Shown: positions 41,700 through 54,710 of the stretch, one piece after another
Layout of the letters: each line of letters starts with the position of its first letter
Position numbering within the stretch: the stretch's first letter is position 1
Assembly: GCA_029378245.1 (NCBI GenBank)
Contig: JARKIF010000092.1
Coordinates: 61,378 to 125,377, forward strand
DNA length: 64,000 nt
Origin: Roridomyces roridus
Taxonomy: Eukaryota; Basidiomycota; Agaricomycetes; Agaricales; Mycenaceae
Direction: 5' to 3'
The notes under the pieces: model-generated
Seen by the model: only the letters and a program-made list of their open reading frames with translations
Told to the model about the DNA's origin: nothing
Databases searched by the model: none
Program-made: the position numbers and the translations under genes

Positions 41700-44473
41700 C
41701 TATCCCATCCTCCTTGAAGGCATCTCGTTACCGAGACCTTGAGAAAAGCGCGCACCTCGGCCGCGCGCGCCGCCTTTGCAAGAAAAATCAGTGTGATGCA
41801 TGCAAGAAAATTGAAATGGCTACCTCTTGTGCGGTCCCCACGGCCGCGTCGCTCTTGGGTCTGCTCGCCACGCTTCTCTCCCTTGTTCCCGTCGGTGCGG
41901 TCGCCCCAGCCACCGGTTCCTCCCATTTTTATGTCCAACGCCTTCTCGTTCTGTTCAAGCATGGCACCAACCTTGTCCGCTATCGTCTGCGCGAGTTGTT
42001 GCGTGCGCGATAGCTCAATGCGGTGGAAAACAACGACACCGCCGGACTGGTCGAGCGATGCGGGCAACTCGTCGTTCCAAATCATCTTGGACACGATGGA
42101 GGTGACAGTACGCAGGGGTAATGAGAAGGTGCGCGAGAGCAGGGAGAGGGAAAGGGTAGTATAATGTGGTGCGTAGGTGAAGAGATATGTACGCAGACCT
42201 TGTTCTTGGATCCGTTTGGCAAGCATTTCCTTGACTGCTGCAGCCTCGGGCATGAGACTCCAGATTTTGATGCTCTGGATCAGGTCACGGCACTGCTCCC
42301 ACTCCCCGTCCTGCAATGCTTTGCTTGCCTGCATAATATGGTCCCGTGTGCTCTCCGGCGGGCCCGTGAACACCTGGCGGTCGGCAAAATCAAGCAGTCG
42401 ACGGAACGGCTTGGAAATTGCTTTGCGCTTGAGCTCGTCCGAATCGATGCTGGCAAGCAGTGGGATTTCAACGAGCATGCTAGAGACGAGGAAAGCTGCC
42501 TCTAGCAATTCCGTGTTGATGTGCATGTGGAAGGGGAGCTGGCGCTGCTTCTCGGCTTTTTCCTGCTCGGGAGTCAAAACCTGGAACCGCTGCGTGTGTA
42601 CACCCTGCGCAAGCAACTCTTTGACGCGCTGAGTCGTAAAGATATCCAGGAGCGTCGCCTGAGCCTCTTTGATCAGCCCGCAGCGGAAGGCGCAGAGGCC
42701 AAGCTGCACGACGGTGCGATTATACAAAATTTGAGTGGCAACGTCGGCTGAATGTATCGACTCTTGCAGATGTGACATGAGAAGCATATCACGAGCCGTG
42801 TGGAAATCATTGTGAAGGGCGTGATGATATATATGGCTGAGCATTGCACGAGTGCGTAGAAGGGAGTTGCCGGACTTGTAGAGATAGACGCAGAGGGCGT
42901 GAATCAGACCGGACGTGGTGCCTTGACTCGTGAGCCGCATGGCCGGTTTGGTGTCGGAAGCTTCGACTGCAGCTTCCAGCGCCTGCACGACGGCGTCCGG
43001 CTGGGTGATCTCCGTTCAATACAAGTCGAGATGGGTGTAGGGAATGGGGCAAACCTTGGAATAAATGTGCTCCAGCCGCCGCATTATGACGCGGCTGAGA
43101 GGCTCCTCTTGCTTGGTATTTTCGTAAAAGGCCTGGGCACGACAGATGGTGCAGTACAAGACCTTCTCGTCCTTGAGTCGGTCGATGTACTCGGTCCCGT
43201 GTGGGTCGATGTTCTGGAGGCTCTTTGTAAACTCGTCCTCCAGACGGTCCACAAAGCTGATGATGCTCCCCCGGATGCGGACAATGCCGCCTTTCTCTTC
43301 GGGATCTTCGGGGAAGCGTTCCTTGAGTTCATCATAATCTTCAGTGATCTCCTGGATAGAGAAGGCCGGGTTGGATGCGACGATGGCGATAAGTTGATCG
43401 ACTTCGCGCTGCGACGAAAGCCAGAGTTCAATGGGCATGTGTGTCGCTACCGATGAGTTGTAGTCGAAACGCGACGAGATGAGGGCGAGTAGTACGCGGA
43501 TACGTTGATAAGCCGTCACGGACACTTCAAGCAGCTTCTCCAATATGCGAATTTGCTCAGCACGATCCGTGTTCTGAGAAAATAGATCAATTTGATAGGT
43601 GGGAGGTATCTGACGAGTCACACCTTTTTGCCTCGCGCGTCCTGCACCGCCAGGAGGGTTTTGAGGATGCCCTCTGACGAAAACAACATGGCTTTTCCAC
43701 CTTTGCCCATGGTTTTAAAGTCACCGCCCTCGTTGTCGTCATCAAGCGGAGCGGAGGTGGTTTTGTTTACACCGGGTGCGGGTGCATCTCGGACGACAAG
43801 CGCGTTGTATTCGCGTTCGAACGCTTCGGGGTCCTGCAAGGTCCAACTCAGACGCGAACGCAAAAGATGATATAACAACACACGGCATTGTACTGTTCAC
43901 ATCCGACTCATATTCCTTGACGGATTTTTTGATCTTTTGCTTCATTGCCGTGAGGGCCTTTGCATTGGTGGCATTTGTTTTCTTCTTGGCCTCCTTCTCT
44001 TTTGCGAGGGCACTGTTGATCGAGTTTTCGAGGCTGATGAGAGTGCGGACGTAGAACGGCGGGATGGGCTCGGAGACGTTGTGCTGGCGCTGAATCATTC
44101 GAACGAGCTTGTCGAACTCGTTGGAAATCGCGACCCAGTCATTGATTTTGAGGGCGTTTTCCATCACTTTACCCGTGGCCTCCATCTCGACGAGACGACG
44201 TTCCTGTGCACTCATGATGCGTACTGCCTGCTGTGGCTCGTCGTCGTCGTCGTTTTCGGCTGCATCCGAGTCGTCGCTGTCGTCCGAGTCGTCCGAGTCA
44301 CTGTCGGACGAATCTCCAGCAGTGCGGAGGAAACTAGCCATTCCATTCCGGACCACGGGCGCCTGGGCAGGCCTGGAGGGGGCGGCATCGTCGTCGCTGG
44401 AGAGAAGTTCCTCCTCCTCGTCGGAAGAGTCAGACGAGTCCGAATCTGCGGCAGTTCTGAAGAATCGCGACAT
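41700..44473 (-). CDS. NIP1: Eukaryotic translation initiation factor 3 subunit C
   Basis: Core scaffold of eIF3, which binds the 40S ribosome and joins it to eIF1, eIF2 and eIF5. Starts [22 protein letters not shown], the acidic N-terminal tail typical of the family, with [19 protein letters not shown] after it. The conserved body contains [37 protein letters not shown], the helical repeats around [27 protein letters not shown], and the PCI domain ([41 protein letters not shown]). The last intron (about 41773-41820) leads to an [12 protein letters not shown] tail ending with TAG at 41700-41702. Other introns at about 43833-43899 and 43017-43061. Frame is continuous across exons. Confidence 0.95.
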
Positions 44474-44644
44474 GGAACTGAAAGTGAAAAATGGCTGATG
44501 CCGATTACATAAGGCACATGATGCTACTTCAGGTCAACTTCAAGTTCCTACAACTTCCTCTCCCGATACTGCTCAGCAATGAATCCTTCCCCCATCGACA
44601 ATGCAACCAAGCCTGTTTTTCGTTTTTAATCCAAAGAAGGAAAT

Positions 44645-45427
44645 TCATGAGCTATGCTCACCGGCAATGATCGAAGACACAAAACGTCTGTCCCACGGCC
44701 GGTTCCAATGCTCGTAGCCAAAGTAGCCCACGGTGCCCAAGATTCCAAGATTCATCTATCCGAAACCGTTGAGAAACCCGAGTGGATGCAGCCAAACGAC
44801 AACTTACCAGTCCAACGATGCCACCAAGGACACCCGGCCGCAATACTCTCTCCTTGAGCTGTCTGTAGATCATGGCGCCCTCCTCTTTTGCTCTGCGCTC
44901 CTCCTCCTGGCCCGCGGCGGTCTTGAGGTACTGAAAAAAGTTTCAGTGTGATTGGGCGAGAGTAGAGAACACGTACAGCTTCAGCTGCATATCCCTCGAG
45001 ACCCAAAAGTGCGAATGTTTGCAGCCAGGGTTGTAGAGATTATGGTCGTATCGCGACGGTAATTCGGCTGTACGTAGAACGCGCGAGCTGCCCCAACTAA
45101 CAATCCAACATTCACTAGCATTGTCAGCTGGTGGTAAATAAGAGGTGCTTGGGTGCTGTACCGATCCGATGAGGCCGCCGGCTACGCCTGGACGCAGAAG
45201 AACGCTCTTTGCAGACTGCCAAAGATAGATGCCCTCTGCCTTTGTTTCCTCGAGATGGTTGGGGCTTTCCCTGCCGGTCGGGGTTTGCCCGACACGACAT
45301 TTACTTTCTTGGTGCCATCAATGTATTGGGGAGCAGAGGGCTCAGCAGTGTTGAGAAGGGCGGGGTCGGGATGGGGTTGCTCTGAGAGAGGAGGTGCATT
45401 TTTTGCGGTAACTTCTGCGTAGGACAT
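44645..45427 (-). CDS. OM14-like mitochondrial outer membrane protein
   Basis: Starts MSYAEVTAKNAPPLSEQPHP, the characteristic N-terminus of basidiomycete proteins with an OM14 C-terminal domain. Two related Gly-rich membrane segments follow: LLRPGVAGGLIGS with VNVGLLVGAARAFYVQP, and VLRPGVLGGIVGL with MNLGILGTVGYFGYEHW. Between them lies LLGLEGYAAEAYLKTAAGQEEERR. OM14 in yeast is an outer membrane receptor for ribosome-nascent chain complexes; role here is by homology. Two single-nucleotide frame corrections are needed (before EETKAEGIYLW and before TFALLGLEG at about 45027), and one splice site is unclear, so the locus either carries consensus errors or is damaged. Confidence 0.7.
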
Positions 45428-45695
45428 GGGTGGTGGTTAAGGTGGTTGTGGTGGTGGTTCAGAAGACAGTTTGCTGGTACTTATGAAGGAGCGTTTGCCG
45501 TCTGAGAACTCTCGCAATGATTATGATGATGACGTCGACGGACCCTACGTCACCTTCGGTTTCACGTGACGATTGCAAACAAGTACAAATTCGTTCAAGC
45601 TTCAAAACGTTCAAACCTTGCAGATCTTTCGTCCAATTGCAATAGCGACCACTTCTGACCTTGATCCAAACTCCATAAATTCAAATTACTACACA

Positions 45696-48600
45696 TTAGA
45701 ATACATCCAGAGAAGTGGACAGTCGGTGTATTATGTTGGCGACTCTCGCAATCCTTGTTCCTCTGAGCCGTGCCAGATGAATGTGAATGAATACACACCT
45801 CACAGTACAATTCCTTGGCCTGTCCAGAGTCAACCGGCGCCGGCCCTGCTGATAGGAGGGAGCAGGAAAAAATGTCGTGGCCGGGTTGCTCACAGATCTT
45901 TTCGGGTTCAGTCAGTCATTTTGAAGGGTTTTCGGGTTATCCTCTGAGCCGTGTCCAGATAAATGTAAATTAATACACACCTCACAGACACCTTCACTAT
46001 CCGAGGCTTGCGAGGAAGCGACACTGGCAGGACGCCGTCGTATATCGTTTACCTTCATTGCTCCTTTGGAAGATTTGCGCTGGCGTGCCAATTTATCTTT
46101 CGCTCGTTCGAGCTCCTGCTCAAGCTCGTCCTCGCGATATATCTGCGGATGCATCAGGAGGACTATTTGCCCAAATAACTCTCCAACCTTGGACTCTATC
46201 AGTGCCTCTAGCTCGCTGATTTCCTTGTTCAACTGAGGTATTGTCAAGTATTCAACAAGGGGACAGGTGCTTTTCAACACGTACATCATGCGCCACTCGC
46301 GCGCTCTTCATTTCCGAGTCGGCCAGCCGCTTACCGTAGCTGCTCCATCTCCAGCTAAACATATCAAAAAAGGCCGAAAGTTATTGCTCGTCTACTCACC
46401 TCAAACTTGGCCTTTTGATCCCTGAGCGTACGTTGGAGAGACGCCGCATCGCCCGATGGAGGCTCATCCAAAGAATTTTCCTCCCGAATCAGGCTGTTGT
46501 CGAGATTTGCCTCTAGTATCTGAACCTCTTGACGCAATTGCTCTGTCTCGGAGACTAGTAGTTGATTCTCGGATTCGAGCAGTTTCGTGCGTTGTGTCGC
46601 AGCAAGACTCTCCTTCTGAAGCTCCTGAACAATATGCCTGGCGCGCAATTAGCAAACAGAAAACTCTGACAAAAGCTAATCACTTGAGACCCTTGATCTC
46701 TTCACGAGCAACGGATAGGTCGTGTTTGGATGTCGAGGCAGAGTGCGGCGATTGTATCCCATTGTCAGTGCCATATCGCGGTTTGTTTTCTTGTTCAAAG
46801 CATCGATTTCCGAGGACTGTGCCGCCAGTGCTTGGCGCAACTTTTGTGCTTCTTCCGATGCTTCAGTCTCACCACGACGAGCCTCTTCAAAAGTTGTTGC
46901 AGCTTTTGAATCTCGTCCGTGAACCGCAGTCTGTCGGTCGAGGCACGATTCGCAACCTGGGCGACCGAGAAGGCAGATCCCCTTCTTCTTCACCGCCCGC
47001 GACCAATCCATCCAGGTTCTACAGCGGTCAATAAAAATGACCTGGACAGCGGATCAAATGCTTACCGCCAACTCCGCACGCAGACCCTCCACTTCAGCCC
47101 TTGCATCTTCCAATGCGGCTGTGCTCTCTTGCAGAGCTGCTTCTACTTCTTCGACGCGGCTCCGCGCACCAGCCTCGGATTTGATCATGTGCTCGACCTC
47201 CTTGCGGCCCTCATTAAGCTCTTTTTTCATGGCTTCTTCCTTCTCCTTGAGCCGCCGCATGCGGTCTGCAAGTGCGGCTTCCTCCCGCTCAGATGCCGCA
47301 TGTGCATCTTCGAGCGCATCCTCCAACTTGCCAATCTTCTTCTGTAAATGAACCACCTGTTCCCGAAGAGTTTCGTTGTCAATTTCAGTGGCGGAGGAGG
47401 CTGCCGCCTTTGGTGCCGAGTTCGGAGATGGTGTTCGAGCGGCTGATCGAGCCTCTAGCGAGGTTATGCGAGCTTCCAGCTCATATCGCTCGCGATCTGC
47501 TGCACTGAGTCGTTCCTCATACAGAGCAATGGTTTCCTGCACGTAAGGTCAGTGAACGAGCCAAATGTGAGAAGCAGAACCGAGTACCTGGCCTGCTTGC
47601 CTTAATTCGTCCACCCGCCCTCCGAGTTCTGCCCGGTCTTCCTCTAGCTCAGTTTGTGCCCGCTTGAGCCGGAGTTCCAAAGATGCAATCTCAGCTTGCT
47701 TAGCCTTGAGCTTGCCTTCGCCCTCCCGTTCGGCCTTCTCTTTCCCAGATATGGTTTCCTCCAACGTCTTGGCCGAAAGCAAGCTGGAATCGAGCTCCTG
47801 ACGGAGCGCTTCAAGACGTTCCTCCCCCTGCGCCTTCTCTTCCTCCAGATTGGCGAGGACTGAGGTACGAGCAGCTTCCAGTGTCTGAATCTGAGCGGTC
47901 CGTTCCTGTAGAGAGTCCTCTGCTGCCTGGAGCTTTGCTTCGAGTTGCGAAACACGACTCGATGCGGCTTCATGCTCCATTTGCAACGTGCTCAAAGTCT
48001 CTTGATCTACAGTGGGAGGAGGAGGAGCGCTACGTAACCGGTCGTTCTCATATTCAAGGGCTTGGATACGAGACTGTAGCTGATCCCGCTCGTCATTGAG
48101 CCCGGATCTGCTGGAGGACGCAGACCCCGGGCGTGGAGATGACCACGTCGAAAGTGAAGCACTTTCGTCGGTCAGAGAGACCGAACGCGCAGAGGGCGAT
48201 GCCGGCGGAGGCATGGCTACAGCGCTAGGGATTCGTGCACGAGGTGTGCTCACGGATGGTCTGCTCGTCCCTGTGGCAGAGATGCGTCCCCCCAGAGACG
48301 GTTTCGGCGTGGTAAAAGGGGAGCTGGGAGGTCGCGTTGGTGAAGAGGTGGTGCGTGAGATGAGGGACGGGGAAGGAAGGGTACGCGACGGACTGGCGGT
48401 AGAGGAAGATGCAGTATCGCGCGAGCTAAGTTGTTTGGCGGTCATGGAAACATACTTTGACGCTCGTGAACCTGCGGTGAGTTTCTCTGCCAGCGCCGCA
48501 GGACTTGCAGTGCCGGCTGGAGGTTTTCCAAGAACTCGGCCTTTTGCACGAGCGGCAGGAGTAGTCCCCGGTGTGGCTCGGCCCGGATAAGATGGTGTCC

Positions 48601-49333
48601 GCGAGGTCGACGCGGATGGAGTAATACGGCCGCTTGTGCTAAAAGAGAAGGAAGTCGAGGGGGTATTTCTCCCGGAGACGGAGGGTTGTGGTACGGCCGC
48701 CGCGAGACGAGGCGACAGACGACGGTCGGTGGATGGCACCAGGGCCCACCGTTGGTGCGGAAAGCTTTGTAGTGGCAACAAACACACCACAGTTGGCCGG
48801 ACATGAAAAATACTGTTTCCTGACGCGAGCGTATTAGATCGGGCTGGCAGAACGCGTATTGAAACTAACCCGTTCACTGAGCCATTATTCTTGCCTTTGC
48901 CAGAAAAGCCACCGCCGAGCTCGACGCCAGCCCAGAGACCTGGTTTTCCGTCTATGCCACCCAGGTATCGCAGGGTGCCCTCGTATCCCAACGACTCGAT
49001 TCTGACATTATCACCAACCTCGAATGGTCTGTTTCCGGCGCGACTCGTGCTTCTGGCGAATGGGTCCGATTGGCGACTTGAGGGACGAGTCGTAGGAGTC
49101 TTTGCGCGCTGAGACGCGACAGAAGAGGCTCTGGGAGCAAATGAAGTAGATAGAGGCGAAAGGGAGGCGGCTGAAATATCGCTTGTCCGATGTTGGGCGG
49201 GATCGTTGGCCTTGATTGCGTCTGCAAAAGCGCGGGACATGTACTCAACATCTGGTACGGGTACGGGCCCAGCGGCACTCGACGTCGAACGGCTGCGACC
49301 TGGTGTCGGGATAGCACTTTTGCGAGGCTTCAT
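45696..49333 (-). CDS. CLIP-170-like CAP-Gly microtubule plus-end protein
   Basis: Tracks growing microtubule ends. From MKPRKSAIPTPGRSRS a Ser/Pro-rich leader runs into the CAP-Gly domain: FEVGDNVRIESLGYEGTLRY, GLWAGVELGG, GKNNGSVNGKQYFSCPANCG (intron at about 48815-48869). A Ser/Thr/Pro-rich basic linker is followed by long coiled coils (LNDERDQLQSRIQALEYENDRL and similar through about 46370). The C-terminus has two zinc knuckles of the CX2CX4HX4C type: CEICEQPGHDIFSC and a second, CEDCESRQHNT, whose last Cys needs two one-base corrections (family end CPHSLDVF). Another frame change is needed near 48700 after the CAP-Gly domain. Both knuckles are split by introns at the same place (after Cys-Glu), and the two introns share sequence. 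Diverges from RPN8 with only 78 bp between start codons. Confidence 0.85.
45754..45798 (-). repeat. Intron B of the CLIP-like gene, related to intron A
   Basis: A 45-nt intron starting GTGTGTATTCATTCACATT and ending AACAAG. Its first 38 nt or so match intron A (45898-45980; starts GTGTGTATTAATTTACATT) at nearly all positions. Confidence 0.7.
45898..45980 (-). repeat. Intron A of the CLIP-like gene, related to intron B
   Basis: An 83-nt intron ending GAAAAG. Interrupts the first zinc knuckle after Cys-Glu; the 5' half is shared with intron B. Confidence 0.7.
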
Positions 49334-49411
49334 GGAAATTGGGTTTGGGCGAGTTTCACGTGACTGTCAATTTCCTTTTCGGGTCACTGACGCGTCTTCC
49401 TCTCTCCCCAT

Positions 49412-50466
49412 ATGCCTGCTGCAACGACAGAACAACTCGCGACGCTCCAGAACACGACCGTCGTCGTCCATCCTCTCGTGCTTCTCTCCGTCGCCGACCA
49501 CCACGCTCGCTCCGTGTCGCGCACCTCTACAAAGCGCGTGATTGGTGCTCTCCTTGGGCAGGACAATGGCAAGATCATAAATGTGGCCAACTCGTTTGGG
49601 ATTCCTTTTGAGGAGGACGACAAGGACAGCAAGAGCTGGTTCCTTGACCACAACTACGTGCAGGAAATGTACGACATGTTTCGCAAGGTGAACGGTGTGT
49701 GTCGCTCGTCTGGTAGCTAGTAGAAACCCTCATCTTTGTGCAGCCAAGGAACGTCTGATCGGCTGGTATCACACCGGCCCCAAGCTACGTGCATCCGACC
49801 AAGAGATAAACGATCTCTTCAAGCGTTTCGTCGCCCGACCGTTGATGGTCATAGTCGATGTCCGACCACAAACCGTCGGTATCCCCACAGATGCTTATTT
49901 TGCTGTCGACGAAATCAAAGACGTCCGTGTTGCCGTTTTGTCGCGTAAATATGCTCACAACACGCATCCAGGACGGCACAGAAACCCTGAAAACGTTTGT
50001 CCACGTTCCCTCAGCCATCGAGGGCGAAGAGGCGGAGGAAATTGGTGTCGAGCATCTTTTGCGTGACATCAAAGACAGCACGACCACAACACTGGCAACG
50101 CGCGTCGCAGAGCAACTCGCTTCACTCCGTGGCCTGCAGTCCCGCCTGTCTGATATACAAAAGTACCTTGTCGACGTCTCACAAGGGGTGATGGCTGTCG
50201 ACCACAAGATCGTGTACCACCTCCAGGATGTATTCAACCTGCTCCCCGACTTGGCAGATCCGACGGTCCGCGAGAGCTTTGCTGCGAGCACAAACGATGC
50301 TTTATTGGTCGTTTACCTCAGTAGTCTGTTGCGCGCAGTCATCGCGCTACATGCGTTGGTGGACAACAAGGCGACTGTTGGGAGGGCAGAGCTCGAAGAG
50401 GGCGGGGGGGAAGAGAAAGTCAAGGAAAAGGCCGTCGAGAAGAAGGAAGAATCGAGTAAATCGTAG
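49412..50466 (+). CDS. RPN8: 26S proteasome regulatory subunit Rpn8 (PSMD7)
   Basis: Lid subunit that pairs with Rpn11 in the 19S particle. Two introns (about 49694-49742 and 49922-49970). Motifs: [79 protein letters not shown], then [33 protein letters not shown] and [14 protein letters not shown]. The MPN domain lacks the His-x-His JAMM zinc ligands, as expected for Rpn8 (catalysis is by Rpn11). It ends in an Lys/Glu-rich tail, TAG at 50464-50466. About 320 residues, normal length. Frame is intact. Confidence 0.95.
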
Positions 50467-50526
50467 CGACTTTAGAAAATTTGAAGCAGTTTGTTGTGCC
50501 AAATTTCTTCTTGTTATCAACTTGTT

Positions 50527-53171
50527 ATGCTCCTGCTCGCTCGCAGATGCAGTAGCAGGTTGACTCCATGCCGTCCCCTGCGCTGGCGCCCTGCATCCAC
50601 GGCGGCTGCTCTCGCCTCAGCAGAAGCTCCCCAACACAAGCTCACGGAAAAAGACAAGGAACGGTTGACCTTTCAACGGAACATTGGCGTCTCGGCGCAT
50701 ATCGACTCGGGCAAGACGACTCTGACAGAGCGGATATTGTATTATACTGGCCGTATTCGAGATATTCATGAGGTACAGCAGTATCATTCAAAATATCCGC
50801 GTCTTGCTAATTTGTAGGTTCGCGGTCGCGACTCGGTCGGCGCCAAAATGGACAGCATGGACTTGGAGCGAGAAAAGGGAATAACAATCCAGAGCGCGGC
50901 CACTTTCTGTGATTGGGAAACGACCGACGTTGCAGATGGCTCGAAACAGAAATATGCGGTTAATATCATCGACACTCCAGGCCACGTCGACTTTACCATA
51001 GAGGTCGAACGCGCACTACGCGTTCTCGATGGCGCCATTCTGGTTCTCTGTGCTGTAGCTGGCGTACAGAGTCAAACTACCACCGTCGACAGACAGATGA
51101 GACGCTATGGTGTGCCTCGCATCTCGTTCGTCAATAAAATGGATAGGTATCCTGCTGCTCGTTTCTCCTCGTATTCCTAACTGATAATCCAAAGACCGGG
51201 TGCCAATCCATGGCGTATAGTCAGCCAAATCCGCTCCAAACTGAGAATCCCTGCAGCGGCTGTCCAAGTCCCTATCGGTGTAGAAGACGGATTCCATGGC
51301 GTGGTTGACCTCGTGCACTGGAGAGCGATTTACAATCAAGGACAAAAAGGGTGCGCGCATATTACATTACAAAACACCTTCTCAATTGTGATCCAGTATC
51401 GACGTCGTGGTTTCCGACGAAATTCCCGAGTCCGTTCTGGTACTGGCAAAAGAAAAGCGCACAGAGCTCATCGAACAGCTTGCCGAAGTGGACGGGAAAT
51501 CGGCGAACTCTTCCTCAACGACGAGCAACCTTCGAATGATCAGGTAGCTGCTGCAATCAGGCGCTCCACCATTGGCCTCAAATTCTCGCCGGTCTTCCTC
51601 GGCTCTGCGATTAAGAATACTGCAGTCCAGCCCCTGCTTGACGGTGTTTGCGCCTACCTTCCCAATCCTTCCGAGTTGGAGGTCGTTGCTCACGATACTA
51701 ACCTGCCGGTGACCGCCCCGCCTGTCCCGCTGTACCCTGCGGCTGCTGCGCCCTTGGTCAGCCTCGCCTTCAAGCTCGAAGAAGGTCGTTTTGGTCAGCT
51801 CACTTACATGCGAGTGTATCAAGGCAGCCTCAAGAAATCCACCATGATCTATAATGCTCGGACGGGAAAAAGAGTCAAGGTCCCACGTCTCGTTCGCATG
51901 CACAGCAACGAAATGGAGGTACGCCGTATTACCCAGCATATGTTTATATTTATAATTCTGGACGGCGTAGGATATTGACTCGATCGGCCCTGGGGAAATC
52001 TGTGCCATCTTTGGAGTTGAATGTTCCTCCGGCGACACTTTCACAGACGGTTCAACAAGTTTCTCTATGGTAAGGAGATGAGATTTGGCAACATCAATGC
52101 ATCCGACTATTTTGCAGACATCGATGTTTGTGCCGGAACCCGTCATTTCACTGGCCATAAAAGCGACTGGGATCGAAACGCCAAACTTTTCACGTGCGCT
52201 GAATCGTTTCCAAAAGGAGGACCCTACATTCCGTGTGCACCTGGACCAGGAAAGCAAGGAGGTATATATCCGTGTCTCTGTCCAATATTCACCTCTCACC
52301 CTCTCTAAAAGACAATCATATCCGGAATGGGTGAGCTACACCTTGAGATATACGTCGAGCGTATGAGGCGCGAGTACAATGTCGAATGTGTCACGGGAAA
52401 GCCCCGTGTCGCTTTCCGGGAGACAATATCCAAGCGGTCTGCTTTTACTTATGTTCACAAGAAGCAGACCGGAGGCGCAGGCCAGTACGCCAAGGTTGCG
52501 GGTTACATAGAGCCCATGGAAATGGACCCCGAGACCGGAAAAGACGTCGCATTCGACAATTTGATCATGGGCGGTACCATTCCCACCAATTATATCCCGG
52601 CAATAGAAAAGGTGCGAAGACTAAGACCTGACTTGACATATACTGAAAAATTTTCAGGGCTTCTATGAAGCCCTCGAGAAAGGAACGCTGACGGGGAATC
52701 CTATCTGCGGTGTGCGATTCGTTTTGCAAGATGGCGCGTTCCATGCTGTGGATTCGTCTGAACTTGCTTTCCGGAACGCGACAATCGGAGCGTTCCGTGA
52801 GGCGTACAAGGCAGCTAGTGCATTGCTACTCGAGCCTATCATGAAAGTCGAAGTGGTCGCACCTTCGGAATTCCAAAGTGAGTTGATTCACGTGCTTATT
52901 TGTTATGTCTTGTTTATGGCGCGTAGGCAATGTGATCGGCGGGCTGAATACTCGTCGGGGGACCATCGTGGACAGCGAAGTCCGTGACGATGAATTCACG
53001 GCAATCGCTGATGTCGCGCTCAATGACATGTTCGGATATTCCAACCAATTGAGAGGATCCACTCAAGGGAAAGGCGAATTCAGTATGGAATACAAGAACC
53101 ACGCCCCTGCTTTGATGCCCCTGCAGTTGGAGCTCGAGGAAGCACACAAGAAAACGTTGATCAAAAAGTAA
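50527..53171 (+). CDS. MEF1: Mitochondrial translation elongation factor G
   Basis: GTPase that moves mitochondrial ribosomes along mRNA. The N-terminus [20 protein letters not shown] is Arg-rich without acidic residues, as a mitochondrial presequence. GTPase motifs: [14 protein letters not shown] (P-loop), [34 protein letters not shown], and FVNKMDR. Domain II and later: [115 protein letters not shown]. Multiple 45-60-nt introns (for example 50773-50818, 51148-51194, 51351-51396, 52612-52657 and 52877-52925). Stop TAA at 53169-53171. Starts only 60 bp after the RPN8 stop codon, so the two may be read in tight succession. Confidence 0.95.
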
Positions 53172-53213
53172 TAATTAATCCTAGAACCTAGAGTATAATA
53201 AACAACCTCCACG

Positions 53214-54710
53214 CTACCTCGGCAGAAGGTCAAGTTCACTAGGGTCTACGGCGGAAAAGTCTCGATTCTTTACACGTCTCGTCGCAAGCTCCCGCTGTGA
53301 CAACCATAGATGAAGAAGTTGCAACAAGTCCTTTGCCTGTGAACACCGTTGGTTAGCAATGCACGGTCTTGCAGGGCTGCCGGTTCTTACAACTGCAAAC
53401 AGCCCGAGACCAACTGAGTTTCTCCACCTGGTAAAGAAAGACTCAGCAGTGAACGGTGAATAGAGGGAATAGATGCACCAGACGGGGTCACACTGGTCGA
53501 ATTTGCGGATATCCCCCCATACCGCCCTCAGGACAAGCTTCAAAGTCCGGCCCACGTTTGGCTCGGTCGCAGCGGCTCGCTGCCACAGATCCTTGGCCGT
53601 GTATCGCTTCAGCGGCGGTGGAGGAAGGAAACCCTTCCAAGCTGGGCGCACAGCCAGGAAACGGTGCAACAGGCCAACATGGGTTGACAGTCTGTGCAAG
53701 AAGCCACCCATGACGTTGGCGATTAAAGGCAGCAAGAGGGCACCGCCGACAATACGCGCAGCTTTCCGCAAGTCCAGTGTGACGATAGCCCCCTCTTCAT
53801 TGGCATTGCCATTCTCAGCATTGACTCCCCGCCTGGCTGCGCGCGCATCAGCAGCACGTTCCATATCATCTAGGAAACGCTGCAGCCACCCTCTGATCCC
53901 AGGATTATTCCTAGGTCGGGGTGGAGCGGGTTGTGTATCCAGGACCCAATGCTTAAACTTTGCAAAGTAATGGCTGTATACTTGCTGGCAAATCGGAAGG
54001 ATGACGAAGCCAAAAACAAAAGGTGAAGGTGGCCAAGGGAAAGTAGAGTCGGTGCGCGAATCGTCGGCCTGGAAAGCAAAGGTCGGCCAGGTTGCCAACA
54101 GAGCAGAGAGAGTGTAGGGAAGCCCGATGCGGTTGAGGACGAGCCCCATAGGGACCAGACACATATTGAATTTGGCGATGAGCGGCCAATTTTCACGATC
54201 ATTGGTCAAGAGAAGGTCGAACATTCTGCAGACACTGAGTATTTAAACAGACACAAACGAGCCGACGTACTCATCGCCCACGTATTTCCTCAACGCCCAC
54301 GCCCCGTAACCGAGGTGGCCTCGATATACCGCTCTCACGATAAAGTAAAACCCGGCGAAGTAGAACAGTATGTCGGATTTGGAAAGGTACTTGTCGGTGG
54401 CTCGCAAGAAGCGTAAGATGGCGGGGTTTTTGCTTTCCAGTTCGTATTGAAATTTGCATTGTGGACATTGGCGAGCGCGCGCTTCACGACCAGTGCCTTC
54501 CGAGGCCTTGACCCATGCAAGGAGACAAGCCTCATGGGCTACCAACTTTGTGGAATAAGCTGGATTGAGGGAAATGAGGATGGGACTGACAGTGCAGGTG
54601 CAGGGATGAACCCAAGCTCGTGGTGGTGCGGCAGCATCTGTCTCCTCGTCTCTGCAAATGTAACAAAGCTTGACGCGGAGGTCATCCAGCGTCGGAGGTC
54701 GGTCACTCAT
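53214..54710 (-). CDS. RING-CH (RING-v) membrane E3 ubiquitin ligase, MARCH-like
   Basis: Starts MSDRPPTLDDLRVKLCYICRD. The RING-CH ligands are CYIC, HPCTC (then an intron GTCAGT...AAAG, about 54548-54592), VAHEACLLAWV and CPQCKFQYEL. Several hydrophobic segments follow (ILFYFAGFYFIVRAVY, FVFGFVILPICQQVY, VGGALLLPLIANVMGG), so the protein is an integral membrane ligase with an N-terminal cytosolic RING. A second intron lies at about 54225-54270, and another near 53340-53440 brings in the C-terminal FSAVDPSELDLLPR, stop at 53214. Substrates cannot be inferred. Tail-to-tail with MEF1 with 42 bp between the stops. Confidence 0.85.

Noticed and set aside
44645..45427. Two separate small genes for the two LRPGVxGGxxG segments.
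   Set aside because: Family members contain related membrane segments in one protein and the intervening sequence is conserved; small frame errors explain the apparent split.
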